This document shows positions 14,381 to 22,101 of a DNA stretch of 25,723 nucleotides, piece by piece (positions within the stretch are counted from its first letter, which is position 1; the number at the start of each line of letters is the position of its first letter). The DNA is from a virus, in IMG/VR virus record IMGVR_UViG_3300035137_000091, positions 1 to 25,723 of that record, one strand, 5' to 3'. Below the pieces are notes generated by a model, which was not told the DNA's origin, did not search any database, and saw nothing but the letters and a program-made list of their open reading frames with translations. The position numbers and the translations under genes are program-made.

Positions 14381-16176
14381 TCATTTCCTCCTGGTAAGAT
14401 ACAATCATTGAAGGACTGATAATCAGTATTCTCAACTAAGAATTTTCTTGTTCTCAGTGGAAACCTAGCTTCATAATATGATCCAGATTCCATATCATCT
14501 GTTGGGATCAAAGGTTGTTCCCAATATCCATTTGCTCTGGGGGTAACAATTGTTTTTGGAATATTACGTACCAGATTTACCGTAGGATATTTCACCGCAT
14601 CATGATATAACACAATATCAAAAGGTTCTGTCGATGGAGTTCCGTCAATATTTCTGGCCCATCCATACACAACAGTTATGGGAGGAGCATCTTCGGTCCC
14701 TACAAAATCATACTCCAATGTCAAACTCTCAAATGCTGGGGTGGAGTTTCCATCATCCGAATACAGATATACTTTTGTAGTCATAACTACCGGAAAACCT
14801 TCAATTGTGAAAGATGCTTTGGCCGCTTCAGCTTCAGCTATTGTGTTAGATTGAGGATACCCACTAGACACAACCCAATCTGATGTGTCAAAATAATAAT
14901 CAACCGTTCCTTTTGAAAAGGTAAGTTCTACATCATCTGAGCCAGTTTGTTCCACAACACCGGAAATATTTTCCAATCCTTCATGCAAGATTGTTTCAGA
15001 AAAAATAATTACCGGGTTGTCTGTCGGATATCCTATATCCACATTCATGTTAGCAGTAAGTTCATCAACAATACATTGAATATTTGTATCCGGAAATATA
15101 ATCATGAATTGTCCATATTCTTCCCCATCAACAGAGAGACTTCCACAATTTGAATTAAAGGTTGTTACGTCATTTGCTTGATCATATGTTTCATCTGAGA
15201 CAACCCAAGCTGATCCAGACCAATATAAATAATCTCCGGATCTTCCTATCTGAATAACATATCTCGGAGATCCTGACTCTATGATTGAAAAAGAATTGAA
15301 AAGCTTAATTGTTCCAACTCCAGTATGTTCCATTTCTGGCAAGATTATAGATGACCCTAAATAAATTGTATTATAAACATCCGACCAATCCGGAGTATAA
15401 TTTGATGTATGTTGGACAGTATCAAAAATTAAAACACTATCAATGTAACTGTCCATTCCAGAACTGGCACCAATCCTGAAAAGATTATTTTCCGTTCTTG
15501 TACCTGTATTTGAATCTGAATCTTGTAATTGCCCATCAATAAAAATACGGGCAATCCCAGCAGTAGCATTAAAATTAAGTTCTACTTCGTAATATTTTAT
15601 TGTAGAAGGTGTCCATACAAAACTCATATTAAAAAGTAGAACTCCTGAAGAATTATATACATAACATTGGAAAAAATTAACATTATGACGTAAATGAATT
15701 CTGTCTACTGTACTTATATTTGATTGAAAAATCTCTTGAATAGCAGGAGCATTGCCTGTATAATTTGGTTTCCACCTAATTCTGATACATCCTTCCTGAA
15801 TCATTGATACCAAATTATCGGTATTGTATTCAACGTTAGCATCCCCGCCTGTAAGATCAAGTTCGCCACCAGAAACAGAAGCATTTCCATTTAATGTTCC
15901 ATTGAGAGTACCTTCTCCCCAATTTAGATTTTCATCCAAATTAAAAGAGGCATAGGCAATAGCATTCGCAGGACGTTTATCTATTTGTTGAACTTGCCCG
16001 CCTGGGAATTCTGCCAAATTAGAATCATAGGTAAACCCTGTATCATCAGCAAAATCCTCAGTAAAATCAATATCATCCTGCTGGAGTTTAAGTTGGAATT
16101 TATCCCCAACAATTTCAATCTTATCTGTGTTATAAACTGCCGTATCTAAAATTGTATACGTTTTAGGAATCCCCAA
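14377..16176 (-). CDS. LamG-fold (concanavalin-like) structural protein
   Basis: 599 residues. Residues ~75-275 have the laminin-G-like jelly-roll pattern: GGELDLTGGDANVEYNTD, SMIQEGCIRIRWKPN, TIKYYEVELNFNATAGIARI, FIDGQLQDSDSN and SGMDSYIDSVLIFDT. The rest is several further beta domains (FMIIFPDTNIQCIVD; TTKVYLYSDDGNS; a final GWARNIDGTPSTEPF barrel). Such proteins can decorate virions or bind glycans. Its place between minor head protein and protease suggests a head-associated accessory. Start is TTG at 16176, six bases after GGAGG. The DNA is visibly more AT-rich than its neighbours and has no GGATCC, so it looks acquired. Confidence 0.75.
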   Translation of the reverse strand: MGIPKTYTILDTAVYNTDKIEIVGDKFQLKLQQDDIDFTEDFADDTGFTYDSNLAEFPGGQVQQIDKRPANAIAYASFNLDENLNWGEGTLNGTLNGNASVSGGELDLTGGDANVEYNTDNLVSMIQEGCIRIRWKPNYTGNAPAIQEIFQSNISTVDRIHLRHNVNFFQCYVYNSSGVLLFNMSFVWTPSTIKYYEVELNFNATAGIARIFIDGQLQDSDSNTGTRTENNLFRIGASSGMDSYIDSVLIFDTVQHTSNYTPDWSDVYNTIYLGSSIILPEMEHTGVGTIKLFNSFSIIESGSPRYVIQIGRSGDYLYWSGSAWVVSDETYDQANDVTTFNSNCGSLSVDGEEYGQFMIIFPDTNIQCIVDELTANMNVDIGYPTDNPVIIFSETILHEGLENISGVVEQTGSDDVELTFSKGTVDYYFDTSDWVVSSGYPQSNTIAEAEAAKASFTIEGFPVVMTTKVYLYSDDGNSTPAFESLTLEYDFVGTEDAPPITVVYGWARNIDGTPSTEPFDIVLYHDAVKYPTVNLVRNIPKTIVTPRANGYWEQPLIPTDDMESGSYYEARFPLRTRKFLVENTDYQSFNDCILPGGNE

Positions 16177-16187
16177 TTCATTCCTCC

Positions 16188-16249
16188 AAAAATAAAAAAA
16201 GGTCAGATCCAGGAATATGCCAATTTGGCTTTTCCTGAACCTGACCTTT
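16188..16249 (-). terminator. Rho-independent terminator before the LamG gene
   Basis: Minus-strand RNA forms a 9-bp stem AAAGGTCAG/CTGACCTTT (arms 16241-16249 and 16198-16206). Inside it are a 6-bp stem CAGGAA/TTCCTG and a 4-bp GCCA/TGGC tip, followed by a T-rich run TTTTTTTATTTTT (16200-16188). The ribosome binding site of the LamG gene (16183-16187) directly abuts the T run, so the terminator sits inside the 5' leader of that gene. Confidence 0.8.
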
Positions 16250-16314
16250 GTTCCTCAATCAGTCAGATTTGGTAATCACAACACAACTGGGAAGGGTTTG
16301 TGATCACTATCTTA

Positions 16315-16343
16315 ATAATAACCCTTTTTTTAAACTACGTCTA
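16315..16343 (-). promoter_or_regulatory. Candidate sigma70-like promoter for the capsid operon
   Basis: On the minus strand TAGACG (16343-16338) and TATTAT (16320-16315) are separated by 17 bp, 4/6 and 5/6 matches to TTGACA and TATAAT. Transcription would begin near 16308, directly at an imperfect dyad (GTGATCACAA at 16307-16298 with TTGTGATTAC at 16281-16272), then reach the terminator. Weak prediction. Confidence 0.35.
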
Positions 16344-16364
16344 CCCCTTCGCATATCTTTTTCC

Positions 16365-16670
16365 TCAAGCTGGACATGGTACGTGAGGAAACCGCTTGCG
16401 CCGCTCAGAAAATATTTCAGGGGATCCAGATTCATTATCAATTTGAATAGTCACCCGGCCAAACTCCACCTCCTGAATCTGAGATCGAATCCAACTTACT
16501 TGCTGCTCAGATAAAATACGGTACCTTTTCCGGCTAGCATCGTTAACCAAAGCCTTGGTCACCACGTCAGTTTTATTACTTGTAGCTGATATCTCAATGG
16601 TCACTGTTCCACTCCGTAAATATTCAGCCTCATCAATAAGATATCTCATCAATTCTTCCCTGATCTTCAT
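16365..16670 (-). CDS. Small protein of unknown function (YezD/DUF2292-like pattern)
   Basis: 101 residues. Two copies of a short pattern are visible: LRSGTVTIEI near residues 19-28 and VEFGRVTIQIDNE near 68-80, the second followed by SERRKRF. The 'FGxVTIxI-D-G...EKR' style resembles YezD/DUF2292 proteins, but the match is weak. ATG at 16670 lies nine bases after GGAGG and one base after the stop of the MuF-like gene, so it belongs to the terminase-portal operon. The terminator starts about 115 bases after its stop, making it the last gene of that unit. Confidence 0.65.
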   Translation of the reverse strand: MKIREELMRYLIDEAEYLRSGTVTIEISATSNKTDVVTKALVNDASRKRYRILSEQQVSWIRSQIQEVEFGRVTIQIDNESGSPEIFSERRKRFPHVPCPA

Positions 16671-16671
16671 A

Positions 16672-17736
16672 CTAAGCAGCCTCCCTGATCATCTGATCAG
16701 CTTCTTCAATAAGAGTGGACCAGTTCGGGAGCCCCGTACACCGACATTGGATTGGTTCCCCCGGATGCTCCTTAGGCATTCGGCCGGTTCTCTTCACCCA
16801 CTTGCCCTTCCAATACACAGTGGAATCATCCCACCGGCAGATTTCTCCGCTCATGATATAATGAGATGGCACGGCTCTTTTGAAAGGCCCTGCCGGGTTC
16901 CCCCTCACTCTCTCATCTCCAGCCGTAGTCCAGATATAAGTAGAAATTCCGACATTCATCTGCCTTTGACGGTTCAGCACTCCATTCAACTTGCCTATCT
17001 GATCACGGGCAAGACGATCAACCTGATACCCCTTCAGGTTCCTATCCAGGGCATGGATTTTCTGGGACACGCTCTGTGACGTTTCCCCACGTTGTACAGC
17101 ATCCAGTATTATCTGATTCAGGTCTTTGATATATCTCTGCTCCAGGCTCCGTATAAGCTCATAATTCCTCATGGCCCAGGCCTCTACAGCAGAGGATATA
17201 AACGGATCGGTCATATCATAGGGAGTTCCCAAAATCCTTTTTGTCTGTTTTTTCCACTCTTTACTGTTGAAGGATTCAGCACGGATCCCATATCGTTTCA
17301 CCTCACTTTTGGTATTCCGCCCTCCAGATCCGGAAAAGAACAACAGATCCAAAGCTCCAAAAGCCAGGAAGACCTCTGCTATCTCTTTCAATACAGCGGT
17401 CTCTCCTTCATTCTCTTCCACATCTGTTCTTAAGCCATCCTGATTCTCATCCAACCAATACTTCAGATTGGGCAATATCTCCTTTTTTGTCAGATCGGTA
17501 AAGGAAATCATCATATTCCGAACATAATCCCGGTATGCTCTTTCCACCGCCCACGGATAAAGCCAGGGGAGCGGAGCGGGAGCCTTGGTGCGGGCCCGGT
17601 TCCCAGCATTCATCTGCTTCCTTTTCATGGCCAGGAGAGTGAGAAATGCTTCCTTATTCGAGGATTTCTTTAGCTTCACTGATGAAGAAGCTTCCAAAAG
17701 CTGTCCCGCATCAGATCGGAACACGGCTGAATTCAT
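16672..17736 (-). CDS. Minor head protein (MuF-like head morphogenesis)
   Basis: 354 residues. The C-terminal third carries the MuF signature: RLARDQIGKLNGVLNRQRQM, YIWTTAGDERVRGNPAG, then WDDSTVYWKGKW, HPGEPIQCRC. The Cys-rich HPGxPIQCRC end probably binds metal. The N-terminal region is helical and rich in Lys/Arg (MKRKQMNAGNRARTKA). Members of the family are packaged in the head and affect capsid assembly or DNA ejection. Start ATG at 17736 overlaps the portal TGA (ATGA). Immediately downstream of the portal, as in Mu-, SPP1- and DUF1073-portal phages. Confidence 0.88.
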   Translation of the reverse strand: MNSAVFRSDAGQLLEASSSVKLKKSSNKEAFLTLLAMKRKQMNAGNRARTKAPAPLPWLYPWAVERAYRDYVRNMMISFTDLTKKEILPNLKYWLDENQDGLRTDVEENEGETAVLKEIAEVFLAFGALDLLFFSGSGGRNTKSEVKRYGIRAESFNSKEWKKQTKRILGTPYDMTDPFISSAVEAWAMRNYELIRSLEQRYIKDLNQIILDAVQRGETSQSVSQKIHALDRNLKGYQVDRLARDQIGKLNGVLNRQRQMNVGISTYIWTTAGDERVRGNPAGPFKRAVPSHYIMSGEICRWDDSTVYWKGKWVKRTGRMPKEHPGEPIQCRCTGLPNWSTLIEEADQMIREAA

Positions 17737-19088
17737 TCTTCTTCCTCTTCCTCACCCAACATAGAAGGGGCTTTCTTTGGCGGAGTCTTTGCCGGTTCCA
17801 TTTCTTCTTCCGGTTCCTGAAAGGGCTCCACCTCAGTCTCAAAAGAATACCCATCCACAAATCGGCTTGTGAATACCTCTTCCGGAGTAAGCACCGCTTT
17901 TTCCAAATAAATATTGTCGATATCAGCCTGAAGTTTTCTCATTTCCAACATTTCTTTCTGAGTGGGCTGGTACAAGGGGTTGAACTCAATAATGGGATCT
18001 GCTATTTTCAACACTTTAGCAATAAAGCCCACCAGCATCTGCAATGGCCTTTGCAGCTTATTTTCCTGAACTGAGGATACCATATCATAGTAGTTCCTCA
18101 TATCAAATTCACCTGTGGCATTCTCCCCGGCAGGACTACGGCCGAAAAGCTTGGTAACAGGGATCCCTGATACCCCAGCCAGAAACATCATCAACCGATC
18201 CAACACATCTGCCAGCCCTCCCATATTGGCTGAGTCCCGGGTATAATCCTCATTTTCCCCCAATAGCACCGCATTTATCAAGCTCTTACCCATATTAATC
18301 AAAGTCAACCGGCGGATAACCTCATTCTCTCTTCCCTCTGCCAGCATCTTGGCCAGGTTCTCCAGCTTATACTTGCCAACAATAAACTCCAACATGATAT
18401 TGGACACACCCTGCTCCGCAGCCCCCAGGTTGCTGATCCGATCCCATATAGGCTGCAACACACTCATACCCCAATAATGATTCCAGTTATCTTCTTTAGC
18501 ATAATTTGGCACCATTTCCCCTTTGAACACCAGGCACCGGGACCGGTGGACCCGAAAAGTCCGGCCATATTTTGGCTGGATATCAAAATACTCAGGCTCC
18601 CCAAAATTGGGGTCATTTGGGTCTCCTATCAAATTAGTTTCAATTAGAAACACTTGGTCCCGGGAATAGACCTGCAGGAAGTCAATACTTTTGATACTCC
18701 CTTCATTCAAAGGGTCATCTAAGTTTCCGCCATCCCGATACCCCGCAACTATCAAAGATCCTCCATACAGCCTCATCCAACACAAGGCTTCATGGAAGGC
18801 ACTCTTGGCATGCAGCTGATGAAGGGCATCCAATATCTTTTCAGAGGGATCCCCCGGAACGGTAATCCATTTCCGCGTCATATCATCGGCCACAATCTTG
18901 ACTATTCGATTCCCCAACCCATCTCCCATCCACAAATCTGTTAATGTCTGATTAGACAAAATCCGATAGTCAGCTGTAGTAGTATATAAGCTCTTGTCGT
19001 ACTGACCACCTATTCCAGCAAACACATTCATCCAGCCATCGGACCGATTGACCGACACGCTCCATTCATCCCTTTTTTCTTCTTCCAT
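17733..19088 (-). CDS. Portal protein (DUF1073 type)
   Basis: 451 residues. Landmarks: YRILSNQTLTDLWMGDGLGN, RIVKIVADDMTRKWI, FHEALCWMRLYGGSLIVAGY, RTFRVHRSRCLVFKGEMVPN, WGMSVLQPIWDRI, and MFLAGVSGIPVTKLFGRSPA followed by FDMRNYYDMV. The 'GIPVTKLFGRSPAG-N-TGE-D-RNYYD' block is diagnostic of DUF1073 portals, which form the dodecameric channel for DNA. Some family members carry a fused anti-CBASS Acb1-type region; here the C-terminus is only an acidic, Pro-rich tail (EEEMEPAKTPPKKA), so no such domain is present. Start ATG at 19088 follows GGGAGAAGAG. Confidence 0.92.
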   Translation of the reverse strand: MEEEKRDEWSVSVNRSDGWMNVFAGIGGQYDKSLYTTTADYRILSNQTLTDLWMGDGLGNRIVKIVADDMTRKWITVPGDPSEKILDALHQLHAKSAFHEALCWMRLYGGSLIVAGYRDGGNLDDPLNEGSIKSIDFLQVYSRDQVFLIETNLIGDPNDPNFGEPEYFDIQPKYGRTFRVHRSRCLVFKGEMVPNYAKEDNWNHYWGMSVLQPIWDRISNLGAAEQGVSNIMLEFIVGKYKLENLAKMLAEGRENEVIRRLTLINMGKSLINAVLLGENEDYTRDSANMGGLADVLDRLMMFLAGVSGIPVTKLFGRSPAGENATGEFDMRNYYDMVSSVQENKLQRPLQMLVGFIAKVLKIADPIIEFNPLYQPTQKEMLEMRKLQADIDNIYLEKAVLTPEEVFTSRFVDGYSFETEVEPFQEPEEEMEPAKTPPKKAPSMLGEEEEEE

Positions 19089-19100
19089 GTTCTCTTCTCC

Positions 19101-20417
19101 CTATGCGGTGTATAGGGCATCAGAATACACTGAGCCCCCTTCTTTCCACTCTCTCAGGAGTGACGCAACTGAATCAGGGGCATCATCGGGCTCCTGTCCA
19201 GCAATCCATTCAGTGACCTGGGCCATGTATTCCTCATCGGTCTCATCCTCATCCCAAATTATATCTTTCCAATACTTGTACAATACTATAGATATTTTGG
19301 CCATTTTGTTCATAGATTCATCGTACCGCTCTACGCTCATCCCCACATCAGCAGCCTCCAGCATATCAGCAGTGAATCCTTTGTCAGGGTTGGTTTCATT
19401 ATACATACATTTGACATGATATTTGTTATACCACGCGCTGAGGTGCTGCTTCCAGTCTTTCACATTTCCGGAATACACTTTGCCAATGCCCTGAATCTTT
19501 CCGTCCAGTCGATCCTGAAGGATTGTGAAGGCATTAGTGTGATCCCCATCAAACGCAGCATCCAGGTGAGAAACGGGGGCGGACGGGTTGGTGCGCCAAT
19601 CCCATTTGCCCATCACGGGATCCTTGAACAACGCATCCTCACTGGCTACGTGCTTCAGGAGATGGTTAATTGCATACAGGGCTGGGGTGGTGAGTTTCTT
19701 CTTGAGTTCCAATTCCTCCAGGGAGAGGATCTGACAATCTTCATGATAGTATTTCCTGGGCTCCGGCAGGACTTCCCAAGCATCCTTTTTGTGCCACGGA
19801 GTCCCCGTGGCCATGATGGGCTGACCCGGTTCCAGAACATTGGTCTGCAACTCCCGGATCCCGTTCTTCACTCTTTCCCGTTCCGCCCTGCTCCACCTGT
19901 CTTTTCTGGTAATAACATCATCCACCAGAATCTTCTCATAATGCTTTCCTGTATAGTTCCCATCAATACCGTACCCATCAATATTTCCCTCAGGGGTCAC
20001 AGTTCCCTTGAAATTGAATATCAACTTATTGTCTCTGTCAATTTGGGCATAAGGAAGAATGCCATGAGCGTATTGAAATATGCATTGGATTTCAGGCAGC
20101 TTCACCACTGCTGAAATTGTCTTTATTATGTCACGGGCATCTGTGGCTGTTTTTCGTATGATAGCAATACGATCATTGGGGTGAAATAACAACCACCAAA
20201 TCGGGCCTACAATATCTAGGGCTGTCGTTTTGTAGGTTCCGCGGGGAGCCTGAAGGGCAACAGATGTATAGGATTCCCACATATAACGGATCCACTCTGA
20301 ATGAAGCTCCTTGAGGCGGGTCTTTCCTATCGTATGTCCAAGCAAATGAGGCCACTTTCTGATTTTCAGCAAAATATCATCATTCATTTGAAACACGTGG
20401 AAATGTTCCCCCTTCAT
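19101..20417 (-). CDS. terL: Terminase large subunit
   Basis: 438 residues. Walker A is APRGTYKTT (~57-65), Walker B KILVDDVI (~162-169), and the coupling motif MATGTPWH (~202-209). The nuclease part has HLDAAFDGDHTNAF (D286, D290), then YNETN and a late acidic AQVTEWIAGQEPDDAPDS with the third metal ligand candidate. It pumps DNA into the prohead and cuts it. The start I give (ATG 20417, GGGGAGAG directly before) overlaps terS by 38 nt; a second ATG at 20387 is possible but has no site. Confidence 0.93.
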   Translation of the reverse strand: MKGEHFHVFQMNDDILLKIRKWPHLLGHTIGKTRLKELHSEWIRYMWESYTSVALQAPRGTYKTTALDIVGPIWWLLFHPNDRIAIIRKTATDARDIIKTISAVVKLPEIQCIFQYAHGILPYAQIDRDNKLIFNFKGTVTPEGNIDGYGIDGNYTGKHYEKILVDDVITRKDRWSRAERERVKNGIRELQTNVLEPGQPIMATGTPWHKKDAWEVLPEPRKYYHEDCQILSLEELELKKKLTTPALYAINHLLKHVASEDALFKDPVMGKWDWRTNPSAPVSHLDAAFDGDHTNAFTILQDRLDGKIQGIGKVYSGNVKDWKQHLSAWYNKYHVKCMYNETNPDKGFTADMLEAADVGMSVERYDESMNKMAKISIVLYKYWKDIIWDEDETDEEYMAQVTEWIAGQEPDDAPDSVASLLREWKEGGSVYSDALYTA

Positions 20418-21105
20418 CTCTCCCCGGAGTCACGTTGCGGGGCTCTTGTGAAAAAATGGATCCCAGCTTGTCTGCTGTCTCCTGGGTTATCCGATGCTCA
20501 TGAACAGAAAACTCCTTGAACATAGTCATATATTTACCCAGTGTGTCCAGAGCCTTCTCCCGATTGGCCAATTTCATCACTGTGGTTTTGACATCGGCAT
20601 CCTTGCCATAGTACCTATCTTCAATTCCGTCTATGCAACAATGCCACTCCCGGGGGATCTTGTTCAGAGGAAGAGCCTTGCGATTGTCGTCAAAGAAAAC
20701 ATCCAATGGATAAAAGGCCCTACGATAGTACACATCAATGATTTCCTTCTCCATTTTCTCTTTCTTTTCATCCAGCCAACGCTCAAACCACCTGCGCACG
20801 GCTTGTTGAATCTTATCACTTTTTAACCACTGAGAAGCCAACACAGCAGCGGAATTATACGTATATCTCCCTTCAGGCATTACAGATAATATGGCCTGAG
20901 TACCATTGTGGCCATTGCTCACATATTCAGCGCAGAATCGGATTTCACGGGGTTTCAATCCCAATTCTTTCCAATTATCAATGAGTTTCTTGCAATATGA
21001 CAGGGGAGCTTCTTGTTTTTCGGGCGGGAGTGGTGTGTTATTGGTGGTACTTATACCTTTTATATTATCCATACATGGAAAAGTATATCGCTTTTCCATG
21101 GACAC
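20380..21105 (-). CDS. terS: Terminase small subunit
   Basis: Up to 241 residues. The block at ~48-110 (ELGLKPREIRFCAEYVSNGH, TQAILSVMPEG, AAVLASQWLKSDKIQQAVRR) is the DNA-binding HTH region of Terminase_2-type proteins. A coiled helix (DEKKEKMEKEIIDVYYRRAF) and oligomerisation part follow (KLANREKALDTLGKYM). It recognises the packaging site and loads TerL. The start is uncertain: GTG 21105, ATG 21099 and ATG 21072 all lack a Shine-Dalgarno site, unlike nearly every other gene here, and the first two lie in a 10-bp hairpin. Confidence 0.85.
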   Translation of the reverse strand: MSMEKRYTFPCMDNIKGISTTNNTPLPPEKQEAPLSYCKKLIDNWKELGLKPREIRFCAEYVSNGHNGTQAILSVMPEGRYTYNSAAVLASQWLKSDKIQQAVRRWFERWLDEKKEKMEKEIIDVYYRRAFYPLDVFFDDNRKALPLNKIPREWHCCIDGIEDRYYGKDADVKTTVMKLANREKALDTLGKYMTMFKEFSVHEHRITQETADKLGSIFSQEPRNVTPGRDEGGTFPRVSNE

Positions 21106-21198
21106 GTCTATAGGGAAGGATTATTTGTTTTTACATGGAAGCGGTTGTCAGTTCGACAGATTCAGGCATTTACGAATTCCCATGAGATTACATGGAAG
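21073..21198. repeat. Repeated TTACATGGAAG-type motifs upstream of terS
   Basis: TTACATGGAAG occurs at 21131-21141 and 21188-21198 in identical form, with a third related copy (ACATGGAAAAG) at 21073-21083 and an inverted one at 21091-21100. Spacing is 57-60 bp. The 136-base gap between terS and the 45-codon gene holds only these motifs and very short open frames with no good support. Confidence 0.6.
21074..21100 (-). promoter_or_regulatory. Perfect inverted repeat over the terS start region
   Basis: CATGGAAAAG and CTTTTCCATG are perfect 10-bp arms separated by 7 bases. In the minus-strand RNA this hairpin would include the ATG at 21099 and end just before the ATG at 21072. It may control terS translation, or be a DNA site for a protein. 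Confidence 0.5.
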
Positions 21199-21240
21199 GA
21201 CTGGACCCCCACAGGCCAGCCTCCTCCTAATCCGGACGGG

Positions 21241-21378
21241 TCAACGGATCCTGTCAATTCCCCTATCCTTCCGCTGCCGGATATACAGGGGAATAAAACC
21301 AAATAAAAACCAGCCTTCCCAATAGGTTTTGACCAACCCACCGTTTGAAACCTTTCTCCACTGCTTGTAAACAATCAT
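21241..21378 (-). CDS. 45-residue small protein, possible membrane segment
   Basis: A short gene with ATG at 21378 overlapping the TGA of the zinc-motif gene (ATGA). It reads MIVYKQWRKVSNGG, then a hydrophobic aromatic core (WEGWFLFGFIPLYI) and a basic end (RQRKDRGIDRIR). The 14-residue core is short for a full transmembrane helix but could insert in a membrane or pack in a small fold. The 4-base overlap with the upstream stop and the sensible composition argue that it is real. Function unknown. Confidence 0.6.
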   Translation of the reverse strand: MIVYKQWRKVSNGGLVKTYWEGWFLFGFIPLYIRQRKDRGIDRIR

Positions 21379-21677
21379 ATACCGATCCTCCATGCAGGCA
21401 GATTACAAATGAACCAATCAATTGCCTGCTTTCCTCTGAAAATAATCATATTGTCAAACACAATATAGGCCTGATCCACTTCCCCATGGCCACAACAGGC
21501 AAACTTCACCCCGGGGATCCGGCCTAGACATCCATCATGTAATTCTTTGGTGGGCTCTTTCCCACACACAGGACAAGGCCGTTTTCCAACCTCCAACACC
21601 TTCTCCTTTGTATCAGCATAAACCCATTCTCCCTCTACCCAAATTATTTGGTGGCCGTGATATTCGCTTTTAACCAT
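21375..21677 (-). CDS. Small protein with cysteine zinc-type motif
   Basis: 100 residues. It has HGHQIIWVEGEWVYADTKEK, then RPCPVCGKEPT (C35, C38), HDGCLGRIPG (C50) and KFACCGHGEVDQAYIVF (C61, C62, H64). This looks like a zinc-binding knuckle pair seen in small phage proteins of unknown function. The last part (MIIFRGKQAIDWF) is a short amphipathic helix. ATG at 21677 follows GGAGGTCAG. It overlaps the preceding coiled-coil gene by 34 bases. Possible nucleic acid or protein adaptor; no direct evidence. Confidence 0.75.
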   Translation of the reverse strand: MVKSEYHGHQIIWVEGEWVYADTKEKVLEVGKRPCPVCGKEPTKELHDGCLGRIPGVKFACCGHGEVDQAYIVFDNMIIFRGKQAIDWFICNLPAWRIGI

Positions 21678-21937
21678 CTGACCTCCTCTTCCAATTTTTC
21701 AATTCGATTTTCCAAACGCAGAATATATCCAGTCAAAGCCAATCTCCCAGGGATCCCCAATTCAAGTCCTTTCTTTTCCAAGGCATCTAATCTGGCACTT
21801 TCCCATTCAACTTCTTTCTCATATCTATGAGCCAGGAGCTCATCATAATGCTCTTCAAACCCGGGGGTGTCCTCCAGATCCCAATGAGGATCTGCCTCCC
21901 ACCCTTTCTTCAATTCCTCAATCTCTGTTCTGTCCAT
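21644..21937 (-). CDS. Small coiled-coil protein of unknown function
   Basis: 97 residues from the ATG at 21937, which has AAAGGAGA five bases upstream; an open frame extending nine codons further would run through a GC hairpin. The sequence is acidic at first (DRTEIEELKKGWEADPHWDL), then helical, ending in a leucine-rich coiled coil (GYILRLENRIEKLEEEVRWL). Probably oligomeric. Overlaps the next gene by 34 bases. The ribosome binding site lies in a small CCTTT/AAAGG dyad next to the larger hairpin upstream. Confidence 0.7.
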   Translation of the reverse strand: MDRTEIEELKKGWEADPHWDLEDTPGFEEHYDELLAHRYEKEVEWESARLDALEKKGLELGIPGRLALTGYILRLENRIEKLEEEVRWLKANITATK

Positions 21938-21956
21938 ACTTTTCTCCTTTGAAAGG

Positions 21957-21986
21957 GGGCCCATCCCCGGTCTGAGGGACGGGCCC
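21957..21986 (-). promoter_or_regulatory. Strong GC-rich hairpin in a leader region
   Basis: Arms 21957-21967 and 21976-21986 form an 11-bp stem with an 8-base loop. The only imperfect pair is G-U on the minus-strand RNA but A-C on the plus strand, which favours a minus-strand RNA structure. No T run follows, so it is not a simple terminator. A weaker 7-bp hairpin (arms 21997-22003 and 22016-22022) lies just upstream. The ~165-base gap holds otherwise only a 19-codon open frame at 22020-22079 that I do not call. Confidence 0.5.
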
Positions 21987-22101
21987 GAATCTGTCTTAAC
22001 ACAAAAGCCTATAAATGTGTTAGCGTTTCAACCCGGACACCTCCTTTACCAGCTGTTGTAATTTGCTGGATTTGTTCATTCTTATTGGGACTACTTCCGA
22101 T

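Noticed and set aside
17733-19088. Anti-CBASS Acb1 activity in the portal gene
   Set aside because: That label is attached to some DUF1073 entries through a fused domain; here the C-terminus is only an acidic Pro-rich tail.
21162-21374. A 70-residue minus-strand frame starting with TTG
   Set aside because: The overlapping ATG frame (21241-21378) begins in an ATGA overlap and has better composition; the longer frame has no start site of its own.
22020-22079. A 19-codon open frame (MNKSSKLQQLVKEV...) as a leader peptide
   Set aside because: Its start has no properly spaced ribosome binding site and there is nothing to link it to the downstream gene.
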